From UBA12078 sp964556955 (GTDB lineage Bacteria; Patescibacteriota; Dojkabacteria; SC72): DNA of 5,336 bases. The translations under genes were made by a program, and so were the position numbers. Location of the stretch: assembly GCA_964556955.1 (NCBI GenBank), contig CAZKXP010000040.1:1-5336 (forward strand). The letters run 5' to 3'. The stretch's first letter is position 1. Every line of letters begins with the position of its first letter. This document shows, in pieces, positions 1 through 5,336 of the stretch. The notes under the pieces are model-generated. The model was not told the origin of the DNA. It did no database searches and worked only from the letters and a program-made list of their open reading frames with translations.

Positions 1-58
1 AACTTTTTCGGTTGTTCTAACCGCAAAAGGCGTAAAAGAGGGCAGTAAAGATGACTGA
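1..58 (+). CDS. C-terminal tail of an upstream gene (partial, frame uncertain)
   Basis: Only the last few codons of an upstream gene are present. Two frames stay open from the window edge. Frame 2 reads TFSVVLTAKGVKEGSKDD and stops with TGA at 56-58, overlapping the next gene by 8 bases. Frame 1 reads NFFGCSNRKRRKRGQ and stops with TAA at 46-48, just before the next gene. I prefer frame 2: its FSVVLTAKG stretch looks like a final beta-strand and the short overlap matches the packing of this operon. The basic frame-1 tail is also possible. Frame 3 is closed by TAA at 18-20. No function can be inferred from this length. Confidence 0.4.
   Translation, partial: TFSVVLTAKGVKEGSKDD
38..42 (+). promoter_or_regulatory. 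Ribosome binding site GAGGG of the first glycosyltransferase
   Basis: GAGGG lies 8 bases before the ATG at 51. It supports that start even though it adds about ten residues ahead of the point where related proteins usually begin (around the KILFF strand at residue 13). The site lies inside the tail of the upstream gene, so the two genes are probably translationally coupled. Confidence 0.65.
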
Positions 59-1073
59 TACCGGCCAACAATATTTAAAAAGTAAAAAAATACTTTTTTT
101 TGCTCCCGCTTTTTTTAATTATGAATATATCATAAAAAATGAAATGGAGCGGGCCGGAGCTTCTGTGGTTTTTCATGATGCAAGATCCGTAACGAAATCT
201 TGGGAAAGAGCTGTTCTAAAAGTTTTCCCCGCAATCTTCGCCAAGAAATCTAATAATTATTTTGAGAGAATAATAGACAGATACAAAAATTCAGATTTTG
301 ATTATATTTTAATCATAAAATGCGATATGTTTTCCGGGAAAATACTGAGAAAGCTTAAATCAGCTTTTCCGAATGCCAAATTATGCCTGCACATATGGGA
401 TTCTGTTATAAACATTCCGAATATTCTTAAAAAATTAGCTTTTTTTGACTTTATTTCATCTTTTGATAATAAGGATTGTTTACAGCATAACGGTTTTTTC
501 TTCAGACCTTTATTTTACTCAGACGATTTTAAGAGGGACTCTTCAGGCCAAACAAATTTTTCTTATGATATTTCATTTTGCGGAACAATTCATTCCGACC
601 GCTATGGCATAATAAAAAAAATACAGAAACAATGCAACGATTTGGGTTTGTCTTTTTATCGATTTTGTTATCTTCAAAGTAAATTTATCTATTATTTCTA
701 TAAACTTGTAAACCGTGATTTTTGGAATGCAAGCAAAAGTGATTTTTCTTTTGAGAAACACAATCAAAAGGAAATTTCTGTAATTGCAGATTCAAGCCGT
801 GTTATACTCGACATTCAACACCCCGATCAGAACGGGTTAACTATGCGCACGATCGAAATGATCGGACTGAAGAAAAAAATAATAACTACAAATGCAGATA
901 TAAAAAACTATGACTTCTATAAACCCGAAAACATATTCATTCTAGACCGAAAGAACCCGCTTATCGATCCCGCTTTCTTCGAAATGGAATACGTTGAACT
1001 TCCCGAAGAAGTATATAAAAAATATAGCCTGGGAAATTGGATTCTGGATGTATTGGATATAAAAAGGAAATAA
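51..1073 (+). CDS. Glycosyltransferase, CgeB / Glyco_trans_1_2 type (polysaccharide biosynthesis)
   Basis: Predicted cytoplasmic glycosyltransferase of 340 residues with the GT-B two-domain plan. The N-terminal Rossmann-like half opens with the strand KILFFAPAFFNYE (13-25). The FCGT motif (176-179) opens the C-terminal half. Next comes the block typical of these polysaccharide-locus enzymes: VILDIQHP (251-258), GLTMRTIE (262-269), KKIITTNADIKNYDFY (275-290) and a closing KYSLGNW (324-330). R266 and E269 of TMRTIE probably lie in the nucleotide-sugar pocket, by analogy with other GT-B enzymes. There is no signal peptide or membrane segment. Donor and acceptor cannot be read from the sequence. 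The ATG has a good GAGGG site upstream, and the next gene follows after 2 bases. The early codons contain A7, T8 and T7 runs. Family assignment is from recalled motif similarity. I am fairly sure it is a glycosyltransferase and unsure of its sugar. Confidence 0.8.
   Translation: MTDTGQQYLKSKKILFFAPAFFNYEYIIKNEMERAGASVVFHDARSVTKSWERAVLKVFPAIFAKKSNNYFERIIDRYKNSDFDYILIIKCDMFSGKILRKLKSAFPNAKLCLHIWDSVINIPNILKKLAFFDFISSFDNKDCLQHNGFFFRPLFYSDDFKRDSSGQTNFSYDISFCGTIHSDRYGIIKKIQKQCNDLGLSFYRFCYLQSKFIYYFYKLVNRDFWNASKSDFSFEKHNQKEISVIADSSRVILDIQHPDQNGLTMRTIEMIGLKKKIITTNADIKNYDFYKPENIFILDRKNPLIDPAFFEMEYVELPEEVYKKYSLGNWILDVLDIKRK
1064..1068 (+). promoter_or_regulatory. Ribosome binding site AAGGA that sets the SDR gene start
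   Basis: AAGGA lies 7 bases before the ATG at 1076. It picks this ATG over an in-frame TTG at 1037, which would add 13 residues (MDSGCIGYKKEIT) ahead of the conserved Rossmann strand and overlap the previous gene by 37 bases. Confidence 0.75.
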
Positions 1074-1075
1074 CG

Positions 1076-1930
1076 ATGAAAATTCTTGTTACCGGCGCAA
1101 ACGGTTATCTTGGTAATGGCATTGTTAAGCAGTTGATAAAAGAAGGTCATTATGTTGTTGCCTCCTGCAGAGATAAATCGAACTTAATTGCCGGTGAGGC
1201 CGAAATAAAAACGGGAAATATTTTTGAGATAGAACAACCTTATGAATATTTCGGACAGCCTGATGTTTTATTGCACTTAGCCTGGAAAAACGGATTTGTC
1301 CACGGTGCTCTTTCACATTTAGAAGATTTGCCGAAACATTACATTTTTATTAAAAAGCTTGCGGAATCCGGAATCAAAAAGATCGTTGTTATGGGCAGTA
1401 TGCACGAAGTCGGTTTCTTTGAAGGGTCAATAAAACCGGAAACTCCGACAAATCCCCTCAGCTTGTACGGAATAAGCAAAAACGCCTTGAGAAACTCTGT
1501 TATTCAGCTCTGTAAGCATAATGGCATTAAATATCAATGGTTACGCGGTTTTTACATTGTCGGTAATTCCGAATACGGTTGCTCGATTTTTTCTAAAATA
1601 GTTCAGGCAGTTAATGCGGGAAAAACAACTTTCCCGTTTACAAGCGGTCAGAATCAATGGGATTTCCTAGACTATGATCTCTTTTGTCATCAAACAGCTT
1701 GTGCGGTTATTCAGGATGAATACGACGATATAATAAACATTTGTTCCGGAAGGCCCGAAAAACTGGCGGACAGAGTAGAGCGTTTCATTAAAGAGAATAA
1801 TTTTAACATTTCCCTGGAATACGGTAAATACCCCGACAGAGAATATGATTCAAAAGCGGTATGGGGTGATGACAGTGTGATCTCGAAAATTTTATTAAGA
1901 AACGGCGCAAGAAATGAAAAACAAATATAG
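1076..1930 (+). CDS. NAD-dependent epimerase/dehydratase, extended SDR (nucleotide-sugar synthesis)
   Basis: An enzyme of 284 residues that most likely reduces or epimerises a nucleotide-bound sugar in the cytoplasm to supply the polysaccharide. The start MKILVTGANGYLG carries the dinucleotide-binding GxxGxxG motif (G7, G10, G13). The active site is visible as YGISK, with Y131 and K135. S108 in GSMHEVG is a candidate for the catalytic serine. The stretch PTNPLSLYGISKNALR (124-139) is typical of extended SDRs acting on deoxy-sugar nucleotides. A 4-keto-reductase role, making for example dTDP-D-fucose or dTDP-6-deoxytalose, is possible, but it is a guess from family resemblance. At 284 residues it is slightly short for a UDP-glucose 4-epimerase or a 4,6-dehydratase, which argues against those. 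Its 3' end overlaps the acetyltransferase gene by 17 bases. Proline codons are mainly CCC/CCG, as in its neighbours on both sides. Confidence 0.85.
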   Translation: MKILVTGANGYLGNGIVKQLIKEGHYVVASCRDKSNLIAGEAEIKTGNIFEIEQPYEYFGQPDVLLHLAWKNGFVHGALSHLEDLPKHYIFIKKLAESGIKKIVVMGSMHEVGFFEGSIKPETPTNPLSLYGISKNALRNSVIQLCKHNGIKYQWLRGFYIVGNSEYGCSIFSKIVQAVNAGKTTFPFTSGQNQWDFLDYDLFCHQTACAVIQDEYDDIINICSGRPEKLADRVERFIKENNFNISLEYGKYPDREYDSKAVWGDDSVISKILLRNGARNEKQI

Positions 1931-2513
1931 TATTTCAGAATTCATATCAACTTTCTATGCGTATATTTTAACAAAGGTCTTTTATCCCGAAGCAAGGCTT
2001 TTAAGAAGGCCCCTATATATTAGGGGCAGGGCGGGGCTTCAATATGGAAAGGGCCTGACCTTTGGTCATGCCTGTCGTCTGGATTTAGACCCCGATAAGG
2101 TAACACTCAGAATCGGCAAGAATTGCCAGTTTGGCGATTATACCCACATAGTCGCCCATCATGAAGTCGTAATAGGAGACAATGTACTGGCCGCGTCGAA
2201 AATATTCATAAGCGATACCGAACACGGAAACTATAACGAATATAACCAATCCTCTCCTGATGTTCCGCCTGCCCAAAGAAGATTATTCACCAATCCTGTT
2301 CGAATTGAAAACAATGTTTGGCTCGGTGAAAATGTTTGCGTTCTTTCCGGTATTAAAATCGGCGAGGGATCGATAATAGGTGCAAATTCTGTAGTTACCA
2401 AAGACATCCCGAAACATGTTATCGCGGTTGGTATCCCCGCAAAACCTATAAAAAAGTATAATTTCGAAAAAAAAACTTGGGAAAAAATAAATACAGGTAG
2501 TAATCAACCATGA
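1914..2513 (+). CDS. WbbJ-like O-acetyltransferase with hexapeptide repeats
   Basis: Predicted acetyl-CoA-dependent O-acetyltransferase of 199 residues that would decorate the sugar repeat unit or its precursor. The left-handed beta-helix is seen as short repeats such as LRIGKNCQFG (65-74), VVIGDN (85-90), VRIENNVWLGENVCVLSG (129-146) and IKIGEGSIIGANSVV (147-161). The loop ISDTEHGNY (99-107) presents H104, the probable catalytic histidine. GIPAKPIKKY (173-182) is the usual acetyl-CoA-contacting end, and the tail KKTWEKIN resembles that of WbbJ from enteric O-antigen loci. Residues 1-30 form a helical lead-in. The start has only a weak upstream purine tract and overlaps the SDR gene by 17 bases, which suggests translational coupling. 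The stop shares ATGA with the next gene. Two oddities are a GC-rich hairpin at codons 32-38 and an A9 run at codons 184-187. The acceptor sugar is unknown. Confidence 0.87.
   Translation: MKNKYSISEFISTFYAYILTKVFYPEARLLRRPLYIRGRAGLQYGKGLTFGHACRLDLDPDKVTLRIGKNCQFGDYTHIVAHHEVVIGDNVLAASKIFISDTEHGNYNEYNQSSPDVPPAQRRLFTNPVRIENNVWLGENVCVLSGIKIGEGSIIGANSVVTKDIPKHVIAVGIPAKPIKKYNFEKKTWEKINTGSNQP
2009..2027 (+). other. GC-rich hairpin inside the acetyltransferase gene
   Basis: A perfect 7-base-pair stem, GCCCCTA (2009-2015) with TAGGGGC (2021-2027), encloses a 5-base loop. It lies about 95 bases inside the coding region in otherwise AT-rich DNA. A second GGGGC at 2033-2037 could pair with the same left arm, giving a mutually exclusive alternative fold. 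There is no T-tract, so it is not an ordinary terminator. It may simply follow from the encoded RRPLYIRGR residues. Confidence 0.5.
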
Positions 2514-3241
2514 ATTCAGTTTCTGTTGCGATGGCTGTTTACAATGGGGAAAGATTTATTAAGGAACAAATAGATTCAATATTGTGCCAGCTCCGAGAAA
2601 AAGATGAAATTGTAATTTCTTATGACGTGTCAAGTGATAACACTTGGAAAATATTGGAAGAGTATCATAAAAAAGACCCAAGAATTAAATTATATCGTAA
2701 TGAAAAAAAAGGAATTACTAATAATTTTAACAATGCCATAGATAACTGCTCCGGGGATTATATTTTCATCGCAGATCAGGACGATATATGGCACCCTGAT
2801 AAAATTGAAACTGTCTTAGCTGCATTCAAAAAAACATATGCTGACGTTATTGTACATAACGTAGTATCAATAGATGAACTAAAAAATATAATTTCCGAAT
2901 CTGCCTTCAAAATACATAATATAAAGCCGGGAGCACTTAAAAACTTTTTGAAACCTCGATATAGTGGTTGTTGCACAGCGTTTAGATCGGCATTCAAACA
3001 TAAACTTATTCCTATTCCTGAAATATATGCTTATGATCATTGGATTGGAGTTACAGGAGAAATTTTTGGAAACTTGCATTTTATTGATGATATTTTGCTG
3101 TATCACCGTATTCACGACAGAAATGCCACTCCAAAAACCAAAAGACCTTTATACTTAATCATATGGTGTCGCCTTTTATTATTGATTAACTTAGCTGTTA
3201 GATTCTTAAGACTTAATATACATGGGAAAAACTTGATTTGA
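2510..3241 (+). CDS. Family 2 glycosyltransferase (GT-A, DQDDIW type)
   Basis: Predicted inverting glycosyltransferase of 243 residues adding one sugar to the lipid-linked repeat unit on the cytoplasmic face. It opens with VSVAMAVYNGERFIKEQIDS, the first strand and helix of the GT-A fold. The metal/nucleotide motif is DQDDIW (89-94). YSGCCTAFR (151-159), DHW (176-178) and the late HRIHDRNATP (199-208) match the rhamnosyl/galactosyl GT2 proteins of capsule and O-antigen loci. The usual DDGSxDNT motif is altered to YDVSSDNT (38-45), which may affect uridine binding. A hydrophobic tail (about 213-235) could hold it at the membrane. The ATG overlaps the previous stop (ATGA), with a weak AGGT 9 bases upstream. 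Proline codons shift here from mostly CCC/CCG to mostly CCT/CCA. The sugar it transfers is not predictable. Confidence 0.87.
   Translation: MNSVSVAMAVYNGERFIKEQIDSILCQLREKDEIVISYDVSSDNTWKILEEYHKKDPRIKLYRNEKKGITNNFNNAIDNCSGDYIFIADQDDIWHPDKIETVLAAFKKTYADVIVHNVVSIDELKNIISESAFKIHNIKPGALKNFLKPRYSGCCTAFRSAFKHKLIPIPEIYAYDHWIGVTGEIFGNLHFIDDILLYHRIHDRNATPKTKRPLYLIIWCRLLLLINLAVRFLRLNIHGKNLI
3224..3227 (+). promoter_or_regulatory. Ribosome binding site GGGA for a TTG-started gene
   Basis: GGGA lies 10 bases before the TTG at 3238, inside the last codons of the previous gene. No in-frame ATG exists early enough to keep the first beta-strand of the next protein, so the site supports TTG initiation by coupling. 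Confidence 0.5.
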
Positions 3242-4056
3242 TTAACCTATATATAGTTTGTGTGCTTTATAACAAGCCAGTAGATAAAATCTCGTCTTTT
3301 GAAAACTTTTTAAAAATGTCTGATAATAATAAAAATGTCAGACTTATGATTCTTGATAATTCTTCATCAGAAAAACAACAGGCCAATGAATCGTTTTGTC
3401 GCAATTATTATGAAAAAATAATATATCTCTCAAACAATGGGAATGTTGGGTTAAGCAGAGCTTATAACAAGGCTTTACAAACAATACAGGATGAAGATTA
3501 TTGGGTTATGTTATCTGACGATGATACTTTTTTTTCATCGGAATATCTAAACAATCTTCTTTTTCACATTTCTGAGAAAACAAGTCAGATTATTACAGGG
3601 ATAGTAAAGGCTGATGGAAAAGTTTTGTCTCCTATAAAAAAGCTTGGAATTAGAATAGAGCATAAGAACTTCATTTTCGAAAAAGGCTTGTATAAAAACA
3701 TATATTGTATAAATTCCGGACTTGCATTTAATTGCAACTTGATTAAGAAAGTCGGATACTATAATGAAAAATTGTTTTTGGATATGGTAGATCACTATTT
3801 CATGGAGCTATTAATTGAAAATAACTGTAATTATGTTCAAGTTATTGATGGAAATATTGAACAGAACTTTTCCGGAACACTTTCAACATCAAAAGAAAAC
3901 ACTTTGAAAAGGTTTAATATATATAAAAAAGATTTTATAACCTTTTGCAACTTAACCCAAAAAAGTCTTTTTTTTAAATATACAATTTTGGTTAAACGTT
4001 TTATCAGCGTCTATCTTAGATTATTATTAAAAGGCTACCAATTTAGGAATTATTAA
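3238..4056 (+). CDS. Family 2 glycosyltransferase, rhamnosyltransferase-like
   Basis: Second GT-A glycosyltransferase of the locus, 272 residues and cytoplasmic. The order of motifs follows the rhamnosyltransferase-like GT2 group: an opening strand INLYIVCVLYNK, DNS (40-42), NVGLSRAYN (69-77), the metal-binding DDD (94-96), NSGLAF (159-164), and FLDMVDHYFM (180-189), whose D182 and D185 occupy the usual acidic acceptor/catalytic region. A basic, moderately hydrophobic C-terminus (about 250-265) may touch the membrane. It starts with TTG, whose bases overlap the previous TGA stop as TTGA; GGGA sits 10 bases upstream. The polymerase gene follows after one base. Very AT-rich codon use matches its downstream neighbour. 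Two T8 runs (3528-3535, 3968-3975) occur in frame. Rhamnose as donor is a reasonable guess, not shown by the sequence. Confidence 0.85.
   Translation: MINLYIVCVLYNKPVDKISSFENFLKMSDNNKNVRLMILDNSSSEKQQANESFCRNYYEKIIYLSNNGNVGLSRAYNKALQTIQDEDYWVMLSDDDTFFSSEYLNNLLFHISEKTSQIITGIVKADGKVLSPIKKLGIRIEHKNFIFEKGLYKNIYCINSGLAFNCNLIKKVGYYNEKLFLDMVDHYFMELLIENNCNYVQVIDGNIEQNFSGTLSTSKENTLKRFNIYKKDFITFCNLTQKSLFFKYTILVKRFISVYLRLLLKGYQFRNY
4045..4048 (+). promoter_or_regulatory. Ribosome binding site AGGA of the polymerase gene
   Basis: AGGA lies 9 bases before the ATG at 4058, within the last codons of the preceding glycosyltransferase. It supports the chosen start and coupling of the two genes. Confidence 0.6.
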
Positions 4057-4057
4057 A

Positions 4058-5224
4058 ATGCTCAATTTTTATTATTTATATGTGCTTGTCTGGCTACCTA
4101 TAATTTTTATTTATAGTTTAGGTTGGAGTGATTTGTATGAGCCTTTAGCCCCAGATTTAAAGTTGTTTTTTACTTCAACAATTCTTCTTTCTGCAGTTTT
4201 GGGATATAAATTCAGAAAATGTTTTCGTTTTTATAAAATAGATAAATGCCCTACCAAGCTTTATGTTGGTACTTTACTTATACTGATATTTAGTTTTTAT
4301 GAATTTTATTATTGCGACCAAATTCCACTTTTTGCTATTATAAGCGGACGAGCAAAATACACATCTTTTACAGGTATTAAAACCTTGCATGTCATTAATA
4401 CTACTTTTGCCGGTTTTTATGCCCAATATTTGTTTTATCTGTTCGTCTGCTATCCAAAACATAAGATTATTTTATTACAATATCTTGCTATTTTGTTTAC
4501 TGTAAATGTTTTGGTATTTAATAGGGGTGGACTCATTATTAGCTTAGCAATATCAGCGTTGATATTTGTCTCATCTTTAAGAAAAGGACGTAAAACATTT
4601 GTTCTTTCAATTGGTATTTTATTATCTCTTGTTGGACTGTATTATTTTGGTGGTTTCGGAAACATCAGGCATGGAAATGCTTGGAATGACACAACTATGA
4701 TTGAAAGCCTTGGTAAATTTAATGACGGTTTTCCGTCATGGCTACCAAAACAATATATGTGGGCATATATCTACATAGTTTGTGGATTAGGTAATTTAAA
4801 TCATAATATCATTCTAGACACCTCTGATTTTGAAAGTTTACCGTTTTTATCTGCACTTCTTCCGGATTTCTTACATAAAAGACTTCCTGAAATTTATCAA
4901 TACAAGCAACCAAACCTGGTTGAAAAAAGTTTTACAGTCGTTACCGGCTTTGGAAATGCCTATATGAATAGCGGAATATTAGGGATGTATGCTGTAGTTT
5001 TCATTCTTTATGGTTTTTTATTCTATTTACTGAATTATCTTAAACCCGCCAAAAGATTTTTTATCCCTTATATTGCTATAATGTCTTCTATGGTTTTATT
5101 TTTGTTTTTTACAAGTACTTTAAGTTTTTCAGGCATTAGTTTTCCATTGGTTTACCCAATTTTAACAGCTTTTAAATTTAGACCGTTTAAACGGAACAAA
5201 GGACTTTTGGAGATGAAAAAATAA
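4058..5224 (+). CDS. wzy: Wzy-type O-antigen/oligosaccharide repeat-unit polymerase
   Basis: Integral inner-membrane protein of 388 residues, predicted to join lipid-linked repeat units into a chain on the periplasmic/outer side. Hydrophobic spans are visible at roughly 4-20, 34-52, 67-83, 110-131, 136-154, 157-174, 180-197, 306-327, 333-354 and 356-376. Between about 200 and 305 lies a long, mostly hydrophilic region, the large external loop expected of Wzy proteins. FNRGGLIISLAISALIF (154-170), with R156, resembles the arginine-containing segment common in these polymerases, and VVTGFGNAYMNSGILGMY (294-311) resembles the conserved entry to the late membrane segments. Length, topology and position after two glycosyltransferases all fit. 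Sequence conservation in this family is poor, so the call rests on topology and context. An O-antigen ligase or a Wzx flippase is less likely: a flippase would usually have 12 or more spans and no such loop. Confidence 0.8.
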   Translation: MLNFYYLYVLVWLPIIFIYSLGWSDLYEPLAPDLKLFFTSTILLSAVLGYKFRKCFRFYKIDKCPTKLYVGTLLILIFSFYEFYYCDQIPLFAIISGRAKYTSFTGIKTLHVINTTFAGFYAQYLFYLFVCYPKHKIILLQYLAILFTVNVLVFNRGGLIISLAISALIFVSSLRKGRKTFVLSIGILLSLVGLYYFGGFGNIRHGNAWNDTTMIESLGKFNDGFPSWLPKQYMWAYIYIVCGLGNLNHNIILDTSDFESLPFLSALLPDFLHKRLPEIYQYKQPNLVEKSFTVVTGFGNAYMNSGILGMYAVVFILYGFLFYLLNYLKPAKRFFIPYIAIMSSMVLFLFFTSTLSFSGISFPLVYPILTAFKFRPFKRNKGLLEMKK

Positions 5225-5258
5225 TAATTGCATAAGTCTCTTTATGTGCAATTATTGT
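5221..5258 (+). terminator. AT-rich hairpin after the polymerase gene (weak terminator or pause candidate)
   Basis: AATAATTGCA (5223-5232) pairs perfectly with TGCAATTATT (5247-5256), with one A-T and one T-G pair possible outside. An inner CATAA/TTATG pairing with a two-base bulge is an alternative. The stem starts in the polymerase stop codon. It has few G-C pairs and no T-run follows, so intrinsic termination would be inefficient. The 68-base gap (5225-5292) otherwise holds a small GTTA-TAAA-TAAC inverted repeat (5263-5274) and the next ribosome binding site. It is the only real intergenic space in the window. Confidence 0.35.
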
Positions 5259-5280
5259 AATTGTTATAAATAACTTAATC

Positions 5281-5285
5281 GAGGG
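5281..5285 (+). promoter_or_regulatory. Ribosome binding site GAGGG of the last gene
   Basis: GAGGG lies 7 bases before the ATG at 5293, the best-placed Shine-Dalgarno in the window apart from the one at 38-42. It indicates independent translation initiation rather than coupling to the polymerase gene. Confidence 0.7.
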
Positions 5286-5292
5286 AAAAATA

Positions 5293-5336
5293 ATGAATTC
5301 GCTAGAAAACTTCGAGATAGGGTATGTTGATTGTTG
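5293..5336 (+). CDS. Start of an unidentified gene (partial, cut by window end)
   Basis: ATG at 5293 follows a GAGGG site by 7 bases and opens a frame reading MNSLENFEIGYVDC before the window ends. Fourteen residues are too few to assign a family. Position in the locus suggests another polysaccharide gene, but the preceding gap means it could also begin a new transcription unit. Confidence 0.6.
   Translation, partial: MNSLENFEIGYVDC

Noticed and set aside
1037..1075. TTG-started N-terminal extension of the SDR gene (13 extra residues).
   Set aside because: The extension precedes the conserved Rossmann strand, lies within the previous gene, and the ATG at 1076 has a good AAGGA site 7 bases upstream.
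2510..2517. Identical ATGAATTC at the starts of the genes at 2510 and 5293, suggesting a repeated gene start or recombination seed.
   Set aside because: Identity ends after 8 bases and upstream sequence differs; GAATTC is also present elsewhere (1937-1942).
2703..2713. A8 followed by GGA as a programmed -1 frameshift site in the first GT2 gene.
   Set aside because: The reading frame places AAA AAA GGA, not the X XXY YYZ phase needed for A AAA AAG slippage, and the zero frame encodes the full expected enzyme.
3312..3343. Repeated AAAAATGTC (3312-3320, 3331-3339) with an inverted pair GTCTGA/TCAGAC (3318-3323, 3338-3343).
   Set aside because: Short, single occurrence, inside coding sequence with a 14-base loop; likely chance in a KMSDNNKNVR-coding stretch.
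573..3795. Several minus-strand open frames of 60-80 codons (for example 917-1150, 2879-3115, 3547-3795) and a plus-strand one at 2964-3158.
   Set aside because: Each lies inside a well-supported gene, shows no recognisable motif, and has low-complexity composition typical of antisense shadows in AT-rich DNA.
5242..5270. Possible promoter before the last gene: TATAAA at 5265-5270 as a -10 box.
   Set aside because: The hexamer at 17-base spacing (TTATGT, 5242-5247) is a poor -35, and TATAAA-like strings are common in this AT-rich gap.

Overview
This window is a dense, single-direction block of surface-polysaccharide genes (O-antigen, capsule or exopolysaccharide type) from a low-GC bacterium. 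All genes are on the + strand. Recognisable Shine-Dalgarno sequences (GAGGG, AAGGA, AGGA) and one TTG start indicate a bacterium that uses normal SD-led initiation. The sequence alone does not fix the phylum. Spirochaetota or Bacillota would both fit, and I could not place it more closely.

Layout. Bases 1-58 hold the last codons of an upstream gene. Next come a GT-B glycosyltransferase of the CgeB/Glyco_trans_1_2 type (51-1073), an extended-SDR NAD-dependent epimerase/dehydratase (1076-1930), a WbbJ-like left-handed beta-helix O-acetyltransferase (1914-2513), a family 2 glycosyltransferase with a DQDDIW motif (2510-3241), a second family 2 glycosyltransferase resembling rhamnosyltransferases (3238-4056), and a multi-spanning Wzy-type polymerase (4058-5224). 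After a 68-base gap carrying an AT-rich hairpin, a new gene starts at 5293 behind a strong ribosome binding site and runs off the window. Gaps and overlaps of -17, -4, -4, +1 and +2 bases between consecutive genes imply one translationally coupled transcript.

How the genes fit together (inference). The SDR enzyme would make or finish a nucleotide sugar. Three glycosyltransferases would add sugars to a lipid-linked repeat unit on the cytoplasmic face. The acetyltransferase would decorate it. Wzy would polymerise the exported units on the outer face of the inner membrane. The flippase (Wzx), the initiating sugar-phosphate transferase and the chain-length regulator are not in the window and should lie nearby.

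The clearest non-routine signal is a codon-use break at about 2510: 22 of 30 proline codons in the first three genes are CCC or CCG, against 6 of 27 in the next three. The distal GT-GT-Wzy part therefore looks like a separately acquired cassette. I found no RNA gene, CRISPR array, insertion sequence or defence system, and nothing that clearly amounts to an undescribed system.
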